This document shows, piece after piece, positions 27,314 to 36,696 of a DNA stretch of 64,000 nucleotides. A model generated the notes under the pieces. It was not told where the DNA came from, ran no database searches, and saw nothing but the letters and a program-made list of their open reading frames with translations. Every line of letters begins with the position of its first letter. Positions within the stretch are counted from its first letter, which is position 1. Made by a program: the position numbers and the translations under genes. This DNA is from Alteromonas indica (GTDB taxonomy: Bacteria; Pseudomonadota; Gammaproteobacteria; Enterobacterales; Alteromonadaceae): positions 1-64,000 of the forward strand of contig PYVY01000017.1 in NCBI GenBank assembly GCA_003056425.1, written 5' to 3'.

Positions 27314-29515
27314 TTAAGCACCAGTGAACGTGAGCGCTTTAACATCTTTAAATAGCGCAATTAGATGGTCCATGGCTAAATCAATTAGGGGCTCGTACAT
27401 GAACGAATTAAGGTGAATATTTTCAGGTGTCATTAATGTAACCTGAGATAGCACCCTCTCTAATTGCTCAAAATCACTGTTGCCTGACTGCTCGTTCACA
27501 ATTCTATTGAACAGCCGCCCGGTTTGTGAACCCTTGATGGGAGTTTTATCGTTCACATGATCCCACATAAACTCCTCCGCTTTTAGGCGTATAGCTATGG
27601 AAAGCGCTATTTTTCGCTCTAAAGCTATTGTGTCTGTAGGAACTTGAGCATTTGCTAAATCATCAGCAGTTCTATAAATGAGATCTAGGACCGGCTCATC
27701 TTTATCGAAGTTTTGGCTAACATCCCTTCTTTGTACGACCTTGGCAATAATATTTTCTAAATCCTCTACTTTTAATGATCTTGTTTTATAATCAGGCTCA
27801 TCATCATTGTCTTTGATATGAAGCATTGATGTTAGCTTTTTGTAATCTGGCGAAAACCCATCTCGGTACTCGATAAGATTTCTTACAAAGGGTATCATTG
27901 AAATTAACATTTCAGCATTTGAATCGTAACTCTTTTTCCAGAGATCAAATGGGCTGGATACATCTTTACTTCCCCCTTTAAGAAGTAAAATCTTGCCCTC
28001 GCTCTTTTGAGCTATGAAAGAGTTGTCCCATTGAGCCGTATCGAGGACCCGTCCTTGAACTGTCCTGTAAAAATCAAAGTTATGCGTCAGTATAATTAAT
28101 CTAAACAGGTCCTCTCCGGCCATCTCCCTCAGATACTCGACAATCGCATACTTATTTTTATAATCAAACGAATCTGCAATATCATCAATAATGATTACTG
28201 ACCTTTGACCTGATTTTAATCTTGCTTTGAACTCGAAAATCACATAAAGCAAGTACATAGCTCTCCGCTCACCTAGTGAGAGACAATCAAGAGAATCTAG
28301 TTGACCTCTGTCGAATCTCACCGGTTCACCATTTTCCCTTGGAAAGGTGAAAACCATGTTTGGTGCTGATGTTCCTAGAATTACATTTTTATGATCTTCA
28401 ATATCGACTCCAAAGGGAACGTAAAAGCGCCTTTTAAAAACTTCTTTTGATTCGTGCCACAATGTGTTTTCTAAGCTTGCCTGCCTTTCTATTTCTGCAA
28501 GCTCTGATTTTTTGCTTTGGAATAAGCTAAGTAAGCTGTCAAATCCTGACTTGTCAGTCGCATAATAAGACGACCAGAGCAATTTCTTAAGGTGCGCTAG
28601 GTCTCCTAAATACGCGGTTACTGATGGGCTACTCTCAATGATCTCTTGAAATGCTTTAACTGGTGCGACGCCAGAAATTATTTTATTTGATATGGTTTGT
28701 AGTTGACCGTCGCCAAGAATAGACTCACTTTCTTTTTTTAGCAGCTCATCGAGACTCTTTTGATCACATATAGGTTCATCATTCCCCTTCATCAAAAGTT
28801 TATGCTCGGCATTAAAGAACTTCTCTTTCTTAAGAGACTTCGAAACTGACGCGGCATTTATTGGGTTGAATTTACCCCTAGAAAATAAAGGAGATTTATC
28901 GACAAGTTCATTATAGCGAGTGCTGTATTCATCTATATTATCGCGAATAGATTCATCATTTAGCAACTCAATAACTTTCGGGTCGAATATCTTTGAATAT
29001 GGAATTTTTGAAAGTTCTGAATTTCCTTGATCAAAATTTTGGACGGCTTCAATCGCTTCAAAAATATTATCAACTTCGAAATCGTCAATTAATTGCTGTT
29101 CGACTTTGTCCTGGGAGACTTTTGATAGCTTATTCAACCCTTTTGAGAGTTGATTTCGTGCGCTTAATATTTCTTTATAAATAGAATCATAAGTGGCTTT
29201 TTGCTCGCTATTAACAAGCAATGTAGATAAATTATCTGAGTCAAACTCTGCATCAAAGGGCTTAACTACCAATATCTCATCTGGCAGTATTTCTTGGTCA
29301 TCAATCTTAATGCTCCATTCAGGCTCAAGATTATAGAGAACTTCCTTTGGCTTTCCGCCGTCCACACGAAGGCAATCAAATGTTTTAGCTAAAGAAGTTT
29401 TCATGACCCCATTAGGAGCATATATTAAGTGTGCGTTCGATTTTTCAAAGCTGAACGTCTCATTAAAATCCGATATACCAAAGCAATTTTTCAACTCAAT
29501 AGATAGCTTTTCCAT
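27314..29515 (-). CDS. ABC/SMC-type ATPase, putative defence protein, 733 aa
   Basis: The N terminus starts like RecF/SMC-type ATPases, and the P-loop region reads IYAPNGVMKTSLAKTF (residues 31-46). Canonical glycines are missing: Ala33 and Met38 stand where GxxGxGK would have Gly. A long helical middle (about 110-330) is followed by the signature SLGERRAMYLL, the Walker B VIIIDDIADSFD and the H-loop ILTHNFDFYR. The C-terminal ~180 residues are helical with no nuclease motif that I can see. ATG 29515 has AGGGGAAC upstream and is preferred to the TTG at 29563. The low GC and the position at the island end beside restriction genes suggest phage-defence cargo; that role is inferred. Confidence 0.75.
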   Translation of the reverse strand: MEKLSIELKNCFGISDFNETFSFEKSNAHLIYAPNGVMKTSLAKTFDCLRVDGGKPKEVLYNLEPEWSIKIDDQEILPDEILVVKPFDAEFDSDNLSTLLVNSEQKATYDSIYKEILSARNQLSKGLNKLSKVSQDKVEQQLIDDFEVDNIFEAIEAVQNFDQGNSELSKIPYSKIFDPKVIELLNDESIRDNIDEYSTRYNELVDKSPLFSRGKFNPINAASVSKSLKKEKFFNAEHKLLMKGNDEPICDQKSLDELLKKESESILGDGQLQTISNKIISGVAPVKAFQEIIESSPSVTAYLGDLAHLKKLLWSSYYATDKSGFDSLLSLFQSKKSELAEIERQASLENTLWHESKEVFKRRFYVPFGVDIEDHKNVILGTSAPNMVFTFPRENGEPVRFDRGQLDSLDCLSLGERRAMYLLYVIFEFKARLKSGQRSVIIIDDIADSFDYKNKYAIVEYLREMAGEDLFRLIILTHNFDFYRTVQGRVLDTAQWDNSFIAQKSEGKILLLKGGSKDVSSPFDLWKKSYDSNAEMLISMIPFVRNLIEYRDGFSPDYKKLTSMLHIKDNDDEPDYKTRSLKVEDLENIIAKVVQRRDVSQNFDKDEPVLDLIYRTADDLANAQVPTDTIALERKIALSIAIRLKAEEFMWDHVNDKTPIKGSQTGRLFNRIVNEQSGNSDFEQLERVLSQVTLMTPENIHLNSFMYEPLIDLAMDHLIALFKDVKALTFTGA

Positions 29516-29834
29516 AACCCGTTCCCCTGAACCTACAATTCGCTTTGGCGAATCCTCTTTCAATGTAATGAGCTGAGAGGATTACCTTAAATTTTTACTA
29601 AATTTAATAACTTAGTCTGCCTTAGCTAGGAGCTTGCAGCAAGTACAGGAGAGTCTGCTTTCTTGCGACCAGCTCGATATGCAATATCTATGAATACGAA
29701 CTTATCAATTAATATTGTCTACGTCCATAAAACTACCGTTTAGTGAACACCTTCAGGAGGTGCCATTTCGCATGGATTCTTGGTGTGCAATCTGTTAAAA
29801 TACTCGTATATTTTTCTATGTAAATTAATTGTAC
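29516..29834. promoter_or_regulatory. Divergent intergenic region upstream of the ATPase and the resolvase operon
   Basis: About 320 AT-rich bases hold the promoters of two divergent units. A -10-like TTAAAATACT lies near 29796-29805. A small inverted repeat CACCT/AGGTG (29748-29762) is the only structure seen. No box of the type found at the other island promoters is present. Confidence 0.45.
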
Positions 29835-30419
29835 ATGAATCAACGTATTGGCTATGCCCGCGTTTCAACGGATGATCAAAACCTGCACCTCCAAAGGGAT
29901 GCTTTGGAGAAAGCGGGCTGCCAGGTCATCTATGAAGATAAAGCCAGTGGGAAGAACACTGAAAGGCCGGAGCTTGAGGCTTGCCTGAAAGCTCTGCGTT
30001 CAGGCGACACGTTGGTGGTTTGGAGACTCGACCGTCTGGGGCGAAGCTTGGGCGATTTGGTCAAACTCGTGACGACCCTGGAAGAACAGGAAATCGGATT
30101 TGAGAGTCTTCAAGAAAAGATCGAAACGACAAGTGCTTCTGGAAAGTTGGTTTTTCACGTATTTGCTGCACTTGCTGAATTTGAGAGAAACCTAATCAGC
30201 GAGAGAACACGAGCTGGATTGAAGGCCGCGCGGGCGCGTGGCCGACTTGGTGGACGTAAACCAAAGCTGAAACAGAAAGACATTCGCGAGATTAAAGCTC
30301 TACTCAAGGATCCAAATATACCCGTCTCTGATATTGCCAAGCGATTTGGAGTCTCAAGAACAACTATTTACAACAGGGTCGGGGTAGTTAAACCTGACCG
30401 CGAGGGTACGAAGGCATGA
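29835..30419 (+). CDS. Serine recombinase (resolvase/invertase), 194 aa
   Basis: A small serine recombinase of the Tn3-resolvase/Pin type. The catalytic Ser is in IGYARVSTDDQNLHLQ; the Arg pair appears in VVWRLDRLGRSL; the C-terminal helix-turn-helix is DIAKRFGVSRTTIYNRV. I chose ATG 29835; the TTG at 29829 has no support. Its stop overlaps the methylase start by four bases (ATGA), so it heads a coupled operon with the modification and restriction genes. It could mediate cassette movement or, through its HTH, control the operon. Confidence 0.9.
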   Translation: MNQRIGYARVSTDDQNLHLQRDALEKAGCQVIYEDKASGKNTERPELEACLKALRSGDTLVVWRLDRLGRSLGDLVKLVTTLEEQEIGFESLQEKIETTSASGKLVFHVFAALAEFERNLISERTRAGLKAARARGRLGGRKPKLKQKDIREIKALLKDPNIPVSDIAKRFGVSRTTIYNRVGVVKPDREGTKA

Positions 30420-32245
30420 ATGCGTATCACTTTCAGGATATTTTAAGCGAATCGGAAGAGCCCCTTGTCAGATATGACGCATGTAAAAGCATGGCACGGG
30501 GGTATGCCAGCTCTATCTCAGATGATGAGCATCGTCTGGCTGTAGCTCGATCATATTGTGCCGTTCTGGTGACTTCATATTGGAATGAGGTGAATTCGCG
30601 CCACGGCTCTAAGCTTAAAATTTTCCAGGTTCCCCGTGATACATTTCTCGCTGATGTTGCGTCAGACGCTGAAGACGTTGCAAAAAGTACAGGGCGAGTA
30701 ATCGCTCAGTTTCCCGATATAGATGCGGGATTTTTGATTGGCTCAATCTATACAGCGATGTTACCCGTGGCTTTCCGCTCAAAGCTGGGAGCTTACTATA
30801 CGCCGCCTCCTTTAGTTTCCCGTCTACTTGATTTATCCGAAGATGCTGGGGTTGATTTCAGTAAAGCTTCCATAATAGATCCGGCCTGTGGTGGAGGAGC
30901 ATTCTTAGCACCTGTAGCAACACGAATGCTTGAAAAGTCGAAAAACACATCAGCAGAATGGAAGATTCGGCAGATAGGTAAGCGATTGAAGGGGGTGGAG
31001 ATAGACCCCTTTGCCGCCTGGATGACGCATGTTCTTCTTGAATCGGTACTCATTGATTTGTGCATTAAGGCGCGTAAGAGGTTACCAAAAGACGTAATAA
31101 CTGTTGGTGATGCACTTGCATATGAGTCATCGACCAAATTTGATTTGGTGATTGGCAATCCCCCATATGGGAAAGTTACGCTTGATGCAGGTTTAAGAGA
31201 TAAGTACGCACGTTCATTGTTCGGTCACGCCAATCTATATGGTTTGTTTACTGACCTTGCATTGAGAACCGCCAAGGAAGATGGAGTCATCGCCTACCTC
31301 ACGCCAACATCATTTCTGGGCGGTCAGTATTTCAAGGCGCTACGAGAATTGCTACTTACTGAAGCAGCCCCACGAGCTTTCGACTTCATCTCTAACCGAG
31401 AAGGAGTGTTTGATGATGTGCTTCAGGAAACATTGCTGACGACCTTTAAGAAGGGAGCGCGACGTAGCCCCTCTAAAGTATCACTTCTCGTCCCGCAAGG
31501 GCTTAATGAAGCCAAAGTAGAGCACATCGGTAAAGTAGGTATTGTTAAGGGCGATGGGCCTTGGCTAATCCCTAGGGTGTCAAAAGACGCAGCTTTACTT
31601 AACCGTATTAAAAAGATGCAAACACGGCTTCCTGACCTTGGATATGTTGTATCTACTGGAAAGTTGGTTTGGAACCGGCATAAAACTCAGCTCAAATCAG
31701 AAAAGACGAAAGATTCGTTACCGCTGATATGGGCCGAGTCAGTCACAGCTCAAGGATTTAAATTCTCAGCAGTGAAACGGAATCATGTTCCCTATATCGA
31801 GGTGAAAAACAACCAACAACACCTTATTACACGGGAGTCATGTGTTTTAGTCCAGAGGACTACATCAAAAGAACAGAGTCGTCGGGTTTTGGGCGCAGTT
31901 ATCCCCCAAGACTTTATCGACCGAAACAACGGCGTTGTAGTTGAGAATCATTTGAATATTGTTTACTCCGACGGTCTGATCAGAGAGGTGACTGTCGAAA
32001 CGATTAACGCTCTCCTCAACTCAGAGGTCTTTGACCGTATATATCGCTGTATAAGCGGTAGTGTTGCGGTCTCTGCCTATGAGCTGATGTCGGTTCCTCT
32101 ACCTACGATTGAAGGCTTGACAAAGCTGCAGAAGATCATTTTGGCCGGTTCTGATAGACTCGCGATTGAGAAATGTGTAGCCAAACTGTATGGAGAGAAC
32201 AAAGTTGAGCTGGCCGAAAGTACCAAAACTGGAGGTAATCGCTGA
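30416..32245 (+). CDS. N6-adenine DNA methyltransferase of a type II R-M system, 609 aa
   Basis: The SAM-binding motif is DPACGGGAFLAP (residues about 156-167), preceded by the GAYYTPPPLVSRL element, and the catalytic motif IV is NPPYGK. This order (I before IV) is that of gamma-class adenine methylases. It should protect the host from the endonuclease encoded next, which belongs to the BsuBI/PstI family; the prototypes recognise CTGCAG. The gene overlaps the resolvase by 4 bp and the endonuclease by 56 bp. The target sequence is inferred from the partner only. Confidence 0.9.
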   Translation: MNAYHFQDILSESEEPLVRYDACKSMARGYASSISDDEHRLAVARSYCAVLVTSYWNEVNSRHGSKLKIFQVPRDTFLADVASDAEDVAKSTGRVIAQFPDIDAGFLIGSIYTAMLPVAFRSKLGAYYTPPPLVSRLLDLSEDAGVDFSKASIIDPACGGGAFLAPVATRMLEKSKNTSAEWKIRQIGKRLKGVEIDPFAAWMTHVLLESVLIDLCIKARKRLPKDVITVGDALAYESSTKFDLVIGNPPYGKVTLDAGLRDKYARSLFGHANLYGLFTDLALRTAKEDGVIAYLTPTSFLGGQYFKALRELLLTEAAPRAFDFISNREGVFDDVLQETLLTTFKKGARRSPSKVSLLVPQGLNEAKVEHIGKVGIVKGDGPWLIPRVSKDAALLNRIKKMQTRLPDLGYVVSTGKLVWNRHKTQLKSEKTKDSLPLIWAESVTAQGFKFSAVKRNHVPYIEVKNNQQHLITRESCVLVQRTTSKEQSRRVLGAVIPQDFIDRNNGVVVENHLNIVYSDGLIREVTVETINALLNSEVFDRIYRCISGSVAVSAYELMSVPLPTIEGLTKLQKIILAGSDRLAIEKCVAKLYGENKVELAESTKTGGNR

Positions 32246-33281
32246 GCGATTGCCACAGATCTTCCCGGATGGGACAGAAAATCGCAACTACGTTACCCGC
32301 GAAATGGCGGCCCGCACGCTTTATGTAATGTTCTATGCAGGAGCGATTGACGGCCAGGAGCGCTGGATTCGTCCGAGCCAAGTTACTGACATGTCGGATG
32401 AGCAGGCGGTGCTACTGTCGGATGAAGAGCGCAACGCTTGGGTCGAACAGGCCCTCTCCAGCAAGAAGGAGCGGCCAGCTAACACTTGGTACGCTCCGAA
32501 CTCACGAGAACCCGTCAGAGATGAGACTATACGGTATGGGTTCATCGCTTTGGGGGCGGTTTTGGAGAGAGCTGGTTTGCCAGTCACTACGCCGCTACCA
32601 AAATATGCGATGACTCAAAAATTTGCGGCTCTTTTTGATGAGAGCTTAGTCGGCCAGCAGTTGGAGGATGCGATTCTTGCCTGGCAGAAAGCACACCTCA
32701 ATCCGGCGGCACTCAGCCGGATAAGATTGTTGGGAGCGAACGCGGCTGCGGCCAACTCCGATACCATCACAGCCACGTTACCCAACGCTGGTGTGGTAAC
32801 CCTTGAGTCAGGGCCTTCTGGTGTTATTGGAAAGTGCGTTATCGAGGATTTTGCGCCTAAGTTTCTCAAGAATCCCGCTGTCTTGTGGTTATCACAATCC
32901 GGTGAAAAAGTCGGAATTGATCTCGCCAGTAGGTTGAAACTGAAGATCGACCCATCAAAGACACTACCGGATGTCATATTGGTTGATTTGGGGACCAAGA
33001 CAGATGGCAGCGATATGCTTTTCGTATTCATTGAGATCGTAGCCTCTGATGGCCCAGTAAACTCTGTTCGTAAAAAGAAATTAACTGAGATTGCGGTGGA
33101 AGCGGGGTTTAGCCCTGAGCATTTAGCATTTGTTACTGCCTTCCAAGATCGCTCCGCACCAGCATTCAAAAAAGCGATGTCAGAGCTGGCATGGGGAACA
33201 TATGCTTGGTTTTGTTCAGAGCCAGATAATATTATTAGTCTGAAAGACGGAAAGTCCCTTAGTCTATCTGAGATAGTCTAG
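32190..33281 (+). CDS. BsuBI/PstI-family type II restriction endonuclease, 363 aa
   Basis: The N-terminal ~120 residues match the family's helical domain (IFPDGTENRNYVTREMAARTLYVMFYAGAIDG). The C-terminal ~150 residues match its nuclease domain, with the PD-(D/E)xK-like elements LPDVILVDL and FVFIEIVASDGPVN. It starts inside the methylase gene, so endonuclease translation probably depends on methylase translation. No terminator is visible after it. Confidence 0.88.
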   Translation: MERTKLSWPKVPKLEVIAERLPQIFPDGTENRNYVTREMAARTLYVMFYAGAIDGQERWIRPSQVTDMSDEQAVLLSDEERNAWVEQALSSKKERPANTWYAPNSREPVRDETIRYGFIALGAVLERAGLPVTTPLPKYAMTQKFAALFDESLVGQQLEDAILAWQKAHLNPAALSRIRLLGANAAAANSDTITATLPNAGVVTLESGPSGVIGKCVIEDFAPKFLKNPAVLWLSQSGEKVGIDLASRLKLKIDPSKTLPDVILVDLGTKTDGSDMLFVFIEIVASDGPVNSVRKKKLTEIAVEAGFSPEHLAFVTAFQDRSAPAFKKAMSELAWGTYAWFCSEPDNIISLKDGKSLSLSEIV

Positions 33282-33356
33282 TCCGTAGGAAAATAAGTTT
33301 AAAAGAAACTTCTCTTCCATACGCGCTCTAGCAATTATCCTCAAAGATACCTCTTT

Positions 33357-33411
33357 GCGCCCAAAACGGGCAAGAACACACCCTCCGATTTGACTGGTTC
33401 CAGGAGAGAAT
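33357..33411 (+). promoter_or_regulatory. Island promoter 1: 17-bp box plus -10
   Basis: Box GCGCCCAAAACGGGCAA at 33357-33373 and -10 GAGAAT starting exactly 49 bp downstream at 33406. It serves the exported-protein gene at 33443. No -35 element is visible, which fits an activator-dependent promoter. Confidence 0.75.
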
Positions 33412-33442
33412 ATCCTGGAATCGTTCAGCTATGGAGGTGTGT

Positions 33443-34606
33443 ATGAATGTAAAAAGTCGATCCATTGGGATGCTCATTGGCATCGTTGGCCTAGCGGTCG
33501 GCAATCAAGCCGTCGCTCAGCAAAGCGCAAGTGTGAGCGAGAAATCCGCCCGGGAAAACCGCTCTCAGCTCGAAAAATCCATCAACGAAGAAAACTCTAA
33601 AGAGATTCAGCGACAGAACGGCCAAGAAGAGCGTACCGGTCAGGAATCTCGAACGACAGAAACGGATTCCCAAAGGGATGCCACGGAACTATCGAATCGC
33701 AAGCAGGCGCAAGATACTGACCGGTTGTCGGTAAAGACAGCGCCGCTCGCACTTATGAATGAGCTATTTGCCTATGTTGAGCAGGGCCGCTCAACGCATG
33801 GACCCACCGCGTCTGCCATTAAGAGTTGTTCTCTTGTGACAAATCCCCGCGCGCCTCAGTTTCCCCGTAGGGAGCCGAAACCGGTTTTAACCAGTGCTCA
33901 AGCTTGTATGGCCTGGAACAAAGAAAAAACGCTTGGTCAGTGTCAGCTTGAGGTAGAACAAGCTGCCTACAACTGGGCAACTACCGGCATGCCCTCGACG
34001 ATGCGTATCCCAGCACAGTACCTCCTCGATGATGGGGCTTGCTGGGCATTATATGGCTTGGTCGCTGAGGCAACTATGGATGACCTCGCCTCGGGGCAGT
34101 CCATTCCTATAGGACAGAGCGTGAAAGTTGGACTTGCGCAGGCTATGAGCCATCAACTAGGTCGCGAGGACCTCCCTGAAGCAGCTCGAAAGATAGCCAA
34201 GAGGCAGTTTGGAGAGAATTGTGTTGTCCCTACCAGCAGGGGCTATCGCTACGAGGGAAAGTATGACTGGAGCTGTGGAGCGTTCAGTGTGGACCCTAAG
34301 AGCTTAACCGCTTCGGTTGGCGAATTAACGGTTTACGGTCGGAGCAATTCTATTTTCGGTCAAACCTGGGATCTAGAAACATCACGGTCACAAGATGTGC
34401 TTTATTCGCGATCCCGCTCGATTACTGATAGCTCTGAGCAGTCCGCGTCCGACGCACAGTACGCAAGCCTAGATAACCGGCAGAGTCAGTCTAAGAACCT
34501 TTCTATGCGCATTTCTGAGCGCCTTCAGACTGAACGTGCGGCCAATGTAACGAATTCGGCTGAAACCGGATTCTCGGTTTCTCAACCAGGTATTAAAAAT
34601 AACTAA
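33443..34606 (+). CDS. Exported protein of unknown function, 387 aa
   Basis: ATG 33443 follows GGAGG with a 5-base spacer; the in-frame GTG-type extension upstream is unlikely. A signal peptide ends near VAQQ (about residue 26), so the protein is periplasmic or outer. Residues ~27-90 are charged and glutamine-rich. The middle has several cysteines (SCSLV, QACMAW, GQCQLE, DGACWALYG, ENCVVP, WSCGAF), which suggests disulfides. The last ~90 residues are Ser/Gln-rich. I do not recognise the family. It begins the first transfer-type unit, driven by island promoter 1, together with the gene at 34617. A role in mating contact or exclusion is plausible but unproven. Confidence 0.7.
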   Translation: MNVKSRSIGMLIGIVGLAVGNQAVAQQSASVSEKSARENRSQLEKSINEENSKEIQRQNGQEERTGQESRTTETDSQRDATELSNRKQAQDTDRLSVKTAPLALMNELFAYVEQGRSTHGPTASAIKSCSLVTNPRAPQFPRREPKPVLTSAQACMAWNKEKTLGQCQLEVEQAAYNWATTGMPSTMRIPAQYLLDDGACWALYGLVAEATMDDLASGQSIPIGQSVKVGLAQAMSHQLGREDLPEAARKIAKRQFGENCVVPTSRGYRYEGKYDWSCGAFSVDPKSLTASVGELTVYGRSNSIFGQTWDLETSRSQDVLYSRSRSITDSSEQSASDAQYASLDNRQSQSKNLSMRISERLQTERAANVTNSAETGFSVSQPGIKNN

Positions 34607-34616
34607 GGGGACTACT

Positions 34617-35003
34617 ATGAAATCTATACTCTACGGCATCGCTATTTCTATGCCACTTACCGCAATAATTGTGTATTTTGCTTTATCTGGACGGCAAGAG
34701 GTCGTGGTTCAACAGAAAGCCCACGAGGTGCAGCAGCAGATCCAGTCTGAAGAATTCAGACGCGATTTCGCGCAAGCGTGGCATGATTTCGACAATCCGC
34801 CAACCGCTGAAGAGCAAGCAGCGCAAGAGAAGACCTTTGCTGCTCGGCAAGCTGAACGAGAAGCTAGAATTTCGCGCTTGGAACAGCAGCGAGAAGCACT
34901 TTCTGGTGATATGGATTTGATGTTTGAGCAGCTCGATAGCGACATGGAGGACATGCGAGCCGCCTTGCGTGAGGCTGAAGTCAATCCTCCTAAATCCAAC
35001 TAA
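34617..35003 (+). CDS. Membrane-anchored coiled-coil protein, 128 aa
   Basis: One N-terminal hydrophobic segment (residues about 5-24) is followed by a highly charged helical region with heptad character to the end. It begins 10 bp after the preceding gene, with AAGGGG as ribosome binding site, and ends before a shared terminator. The layout (short membrane anchor plus periplasmic or cytosolic helix) resembles small accessory proteins of secretion or conjugation systems, but the family is not recognised. Confidence 0.65.
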   Translation: MKSILYGIAISMPLTAIIVYFALSGRQEVVVQQKAHEVQQQIQSEEFRRDFAQAWHDFDNPPTAEEQAAQEKTFAARQAEREARISRLEQQREALSGDMDLMFEQLDSDMEDMRAALREAEVNPPKSN

Positions 35004-35013
35004 TCATAAAAAT

Positions 35014-35032
35014 GCCCCGGATGTACCGGGGC
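35014..35032. terminator. Terminator between convergent island units
   Basis: GCCCCGG/CCGGGGC hairpin with a five-base loop between the rightward unit ending at 35003 and the leftward unit ending at 35054. The T run is short, so it may act on both strands weakly. Confidence 0.65.
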
Positions 35033-35053
35033 TCTCTGATACCAGACTGACTG

Positions 35054-35887
35054 CTACAAGCTCAACCCTTTGTCCCGGTCACGTTCTTTCTGGTGACCAA
35101 TAGTCGCATCTTGGGCTTTTTCTGCGAGTTTTGCTCGCTCCTTCTCCCGACCCTCGGCCTGCGATACTACCTTCCGATGCTCTGGGCTTGGTTCGTAGTG
35201 TATGAACTGCTTTCGGGCACTTTGAGTTAGCTTGTTATGGGTTTGAACAATGAGCTTGTCTGCTTTTTGCTCCTGCCCGCTTTTCCAAAGTTCACGAGCC
35301 TGAGATATTGCATGGGACATAACCTGATTCCGCTCCGCTGCCGCATCCCTGATATGACTATGAGCAAGCTGCTTCTCTGCGGCTTTGCTAATTTTCGTGA
35401 GCTCACCTTTGATTTCGGAGACTAGTTCGCTCTTCAGGTCAGTTTTTTGCTCCTTGCCAGGGCTTATAAAAGCTTTCTCGACTAGCTTCGCGGCCATCCA
35501 AACGAGACCTACAGCAGCCTCTGTGAAAATGTCATTCTGTAGATATCCTCGTTGATGGTTGTTCAGCATTTCGCTGACCCAGTTTTCCTTTTCTGGTCGT
35601 TGAAATCCAGCCGATTCGAGCCGGTGAACCAGTTCCGCAGTTTTCTCAATGGCCTCTATTTGCTCTCTCGGTAGAGCGGACTCCTCTCTGAGCTTGCTAA
35701 TATCTAGAGAAGATTGCTTCAGCGTTGGTTCGGGCTGACTATTCGTAAATTGCTTTATATTGGCTTGATCTAAAGAAGATTCTGCCGCCTTGTTCATCTC
35801 AGACAAAAACTTATGCGGGTCGGACTGATCTGACCTAGATAATGAGTCCAAGATACTGACTACTCTCGCTTTATCTTTAGTATCCAT
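35054..35887 (-). CDS. Hypothetical charged cytosolic protein, 277 aa
   Basis: The protein has no signal peptide or membrane span. It is rich in Glu, Lys and Gln and is predicted mostly helical, with a basic C terminus (HQKERDRDKGLSL). A short hydrophobic patch around residues 125-145 (FTEAAVGLVWMAAKLVEKAF) is amphipathic rather than spanning. It is the last gene of a three-gene leftward unit with the small protein at 35901 and the lipoprotein at 36141. The basic charge would allow DNA binding. I cannot assign a family. Confidence 0.6.
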   Translation of the reverse strand: MDTKDKARVVSILDSLSRSDQSDPHKFLSEMNKAAESSLDQANIKQFTNSQPEPTLKQSSLDISKLREESALPREQIEAIEKTAELVHRLESAGFQRPEKENWVSEMLNNHQRGYLQNDIFTEAAVGLVWMAAKLVEKAFISPGKEQKTDLKSELVSEIKGELTKISKAAEKQLAHSHIRDAAAERNQVMSHAISQARELWKSGQEQKADKLIVQTHNKLTQSARKQFIHYEPSPEHRKVVSQAEGREKERAKLAEKAQDATIGHQKERDRDKGLSL

Positions 35888-35900
35888 AGTTTACTCCTTA

Positions 35901-36125
35901 TCAATATCGGTGGGTTACTGTCAGGATGCCGTTCTCTAAGTTTGCGCTGACATAGTTATCCGGATGAAGAATATGTTCGAGATGCGCTAGCGTTTCCCGC
36001 ATATTTTTTTCATGCTGATCAATAGTTTTCCGAGCGGACGCTAGCTGTTTTTTTAGCATCCGGTCGGCGTTTTCCGCATCGGTGTTAATAGAGTGGCGAG
36101 GAAGTAAACGTTTTAAGATTCCCAT
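35901..36125 (-). CDS. Small hypothetical protein, 74 aa
   Basis: Basic N terminus (MGILKRLLPRHS) and a helical middle, ending in a short beta-like segment. It is 13 bp upstream of the following gene and 15 bp downstream of the lipoprotein gene, so it is translated as part of that unit. A ribosome binding site, AGGGG, precedes it. Function unknown. Confidence 0.55.
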   Translation of the reverse strand: MGILKRLLPRHSINTDAENADRMLKKQLASARKTIDQHEKNMRETLAHLEHILHPDNYVSANLENGILTVTHRY

Positions 36126-36140
36126 GGTGATACCCCTTGA

Positions 36141-36659
36141 TTAGTTTCTTTGGTACACAATACTGCTTTGGTACTGAGGGCTGACGATTGATCGAAGACT
36201 GTTCGCCTCATTCCAATCGGAAAGCTCGGTCCTGGTGAGAAAGTGGCTCGCAGATTGAGCTGAAACAACTTTTGCTCGGCAAACTGTCCTATCCTCAAGC
36301 TCCTGGCATCCGACTCGAAACCTTACTTTTCTGTATGATTCGCTGTGCTTATTCGATAAATCGGTTTCGAGATAGACCGACTCTTTAAGGACTATTTCCG
36401 ATAATCCCTGATGATGGATTGACGCAGCCTGTACTTTGTCGTTTTCTCCCTTTCTTCCAAAGTGTTCAACCTCATTGTATCCGTCGTGCAAAAAGACTTG
36501 GCTGAGCGCCTGAGACGGGTCAAGTGGCTTCCCAGTGGATACGGTAATCTCGTATCCTTGGACGTCCAAAGGCACTGCTTCTGACGGCCCTAAAAGCGAT
36601 TGACAGCCAGAAACCGATGCGACCGAAATAATCGAAAATAAAAGTACTGATTTGTTCAT
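36141..36659 (-). CDS. Putative lipoprotein, 172 aa
   Basis: The signal peptide ends in the lipobox SVSGC (Cys19). The mature part (~150 residues) contains further cysteines at GCQELEDRTVCRAKV, which may pair in the periplasm. The family is not recognised. It is the first gene of the leftward unit driven by island promoter 2, with CAGGAG as ribosome binding site. Small lipoproteins in transfer regions often serve as entry-exclusion or secretion-channel components; here this is only a suggestion. Confidence 0.65.
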   Translation of the reverse strand: MNKSVLLFSIISVASVSGCQSLLGPSEAVPLDVQGYEITVSTGKPLDPSQALSQVFLHDGYNEVEHFGRKGENDKVQAASIHHQGLSEIVLKESVYLETDLSNKHSESYRKVRFRVGCQELEDRTVCRAKVVSAQSASHFLTRTELSDWNEANSLRSIVSPQYQSSIVYQRN

Positions 36660-36696
36660 GAGTCATCTCCTGTATAAATATGTTCATGCAGGAGAC

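Noticed and set aside
14975..32132. Avoidance of CTGCAG because of the PstI-like enzyme
   Set aside because: CTGCAG occurs in several chromosomal genes (for example near 14977, 19310, 19936, 21082, 25545) and even in the methylase gene, so there is no sign of depletion.
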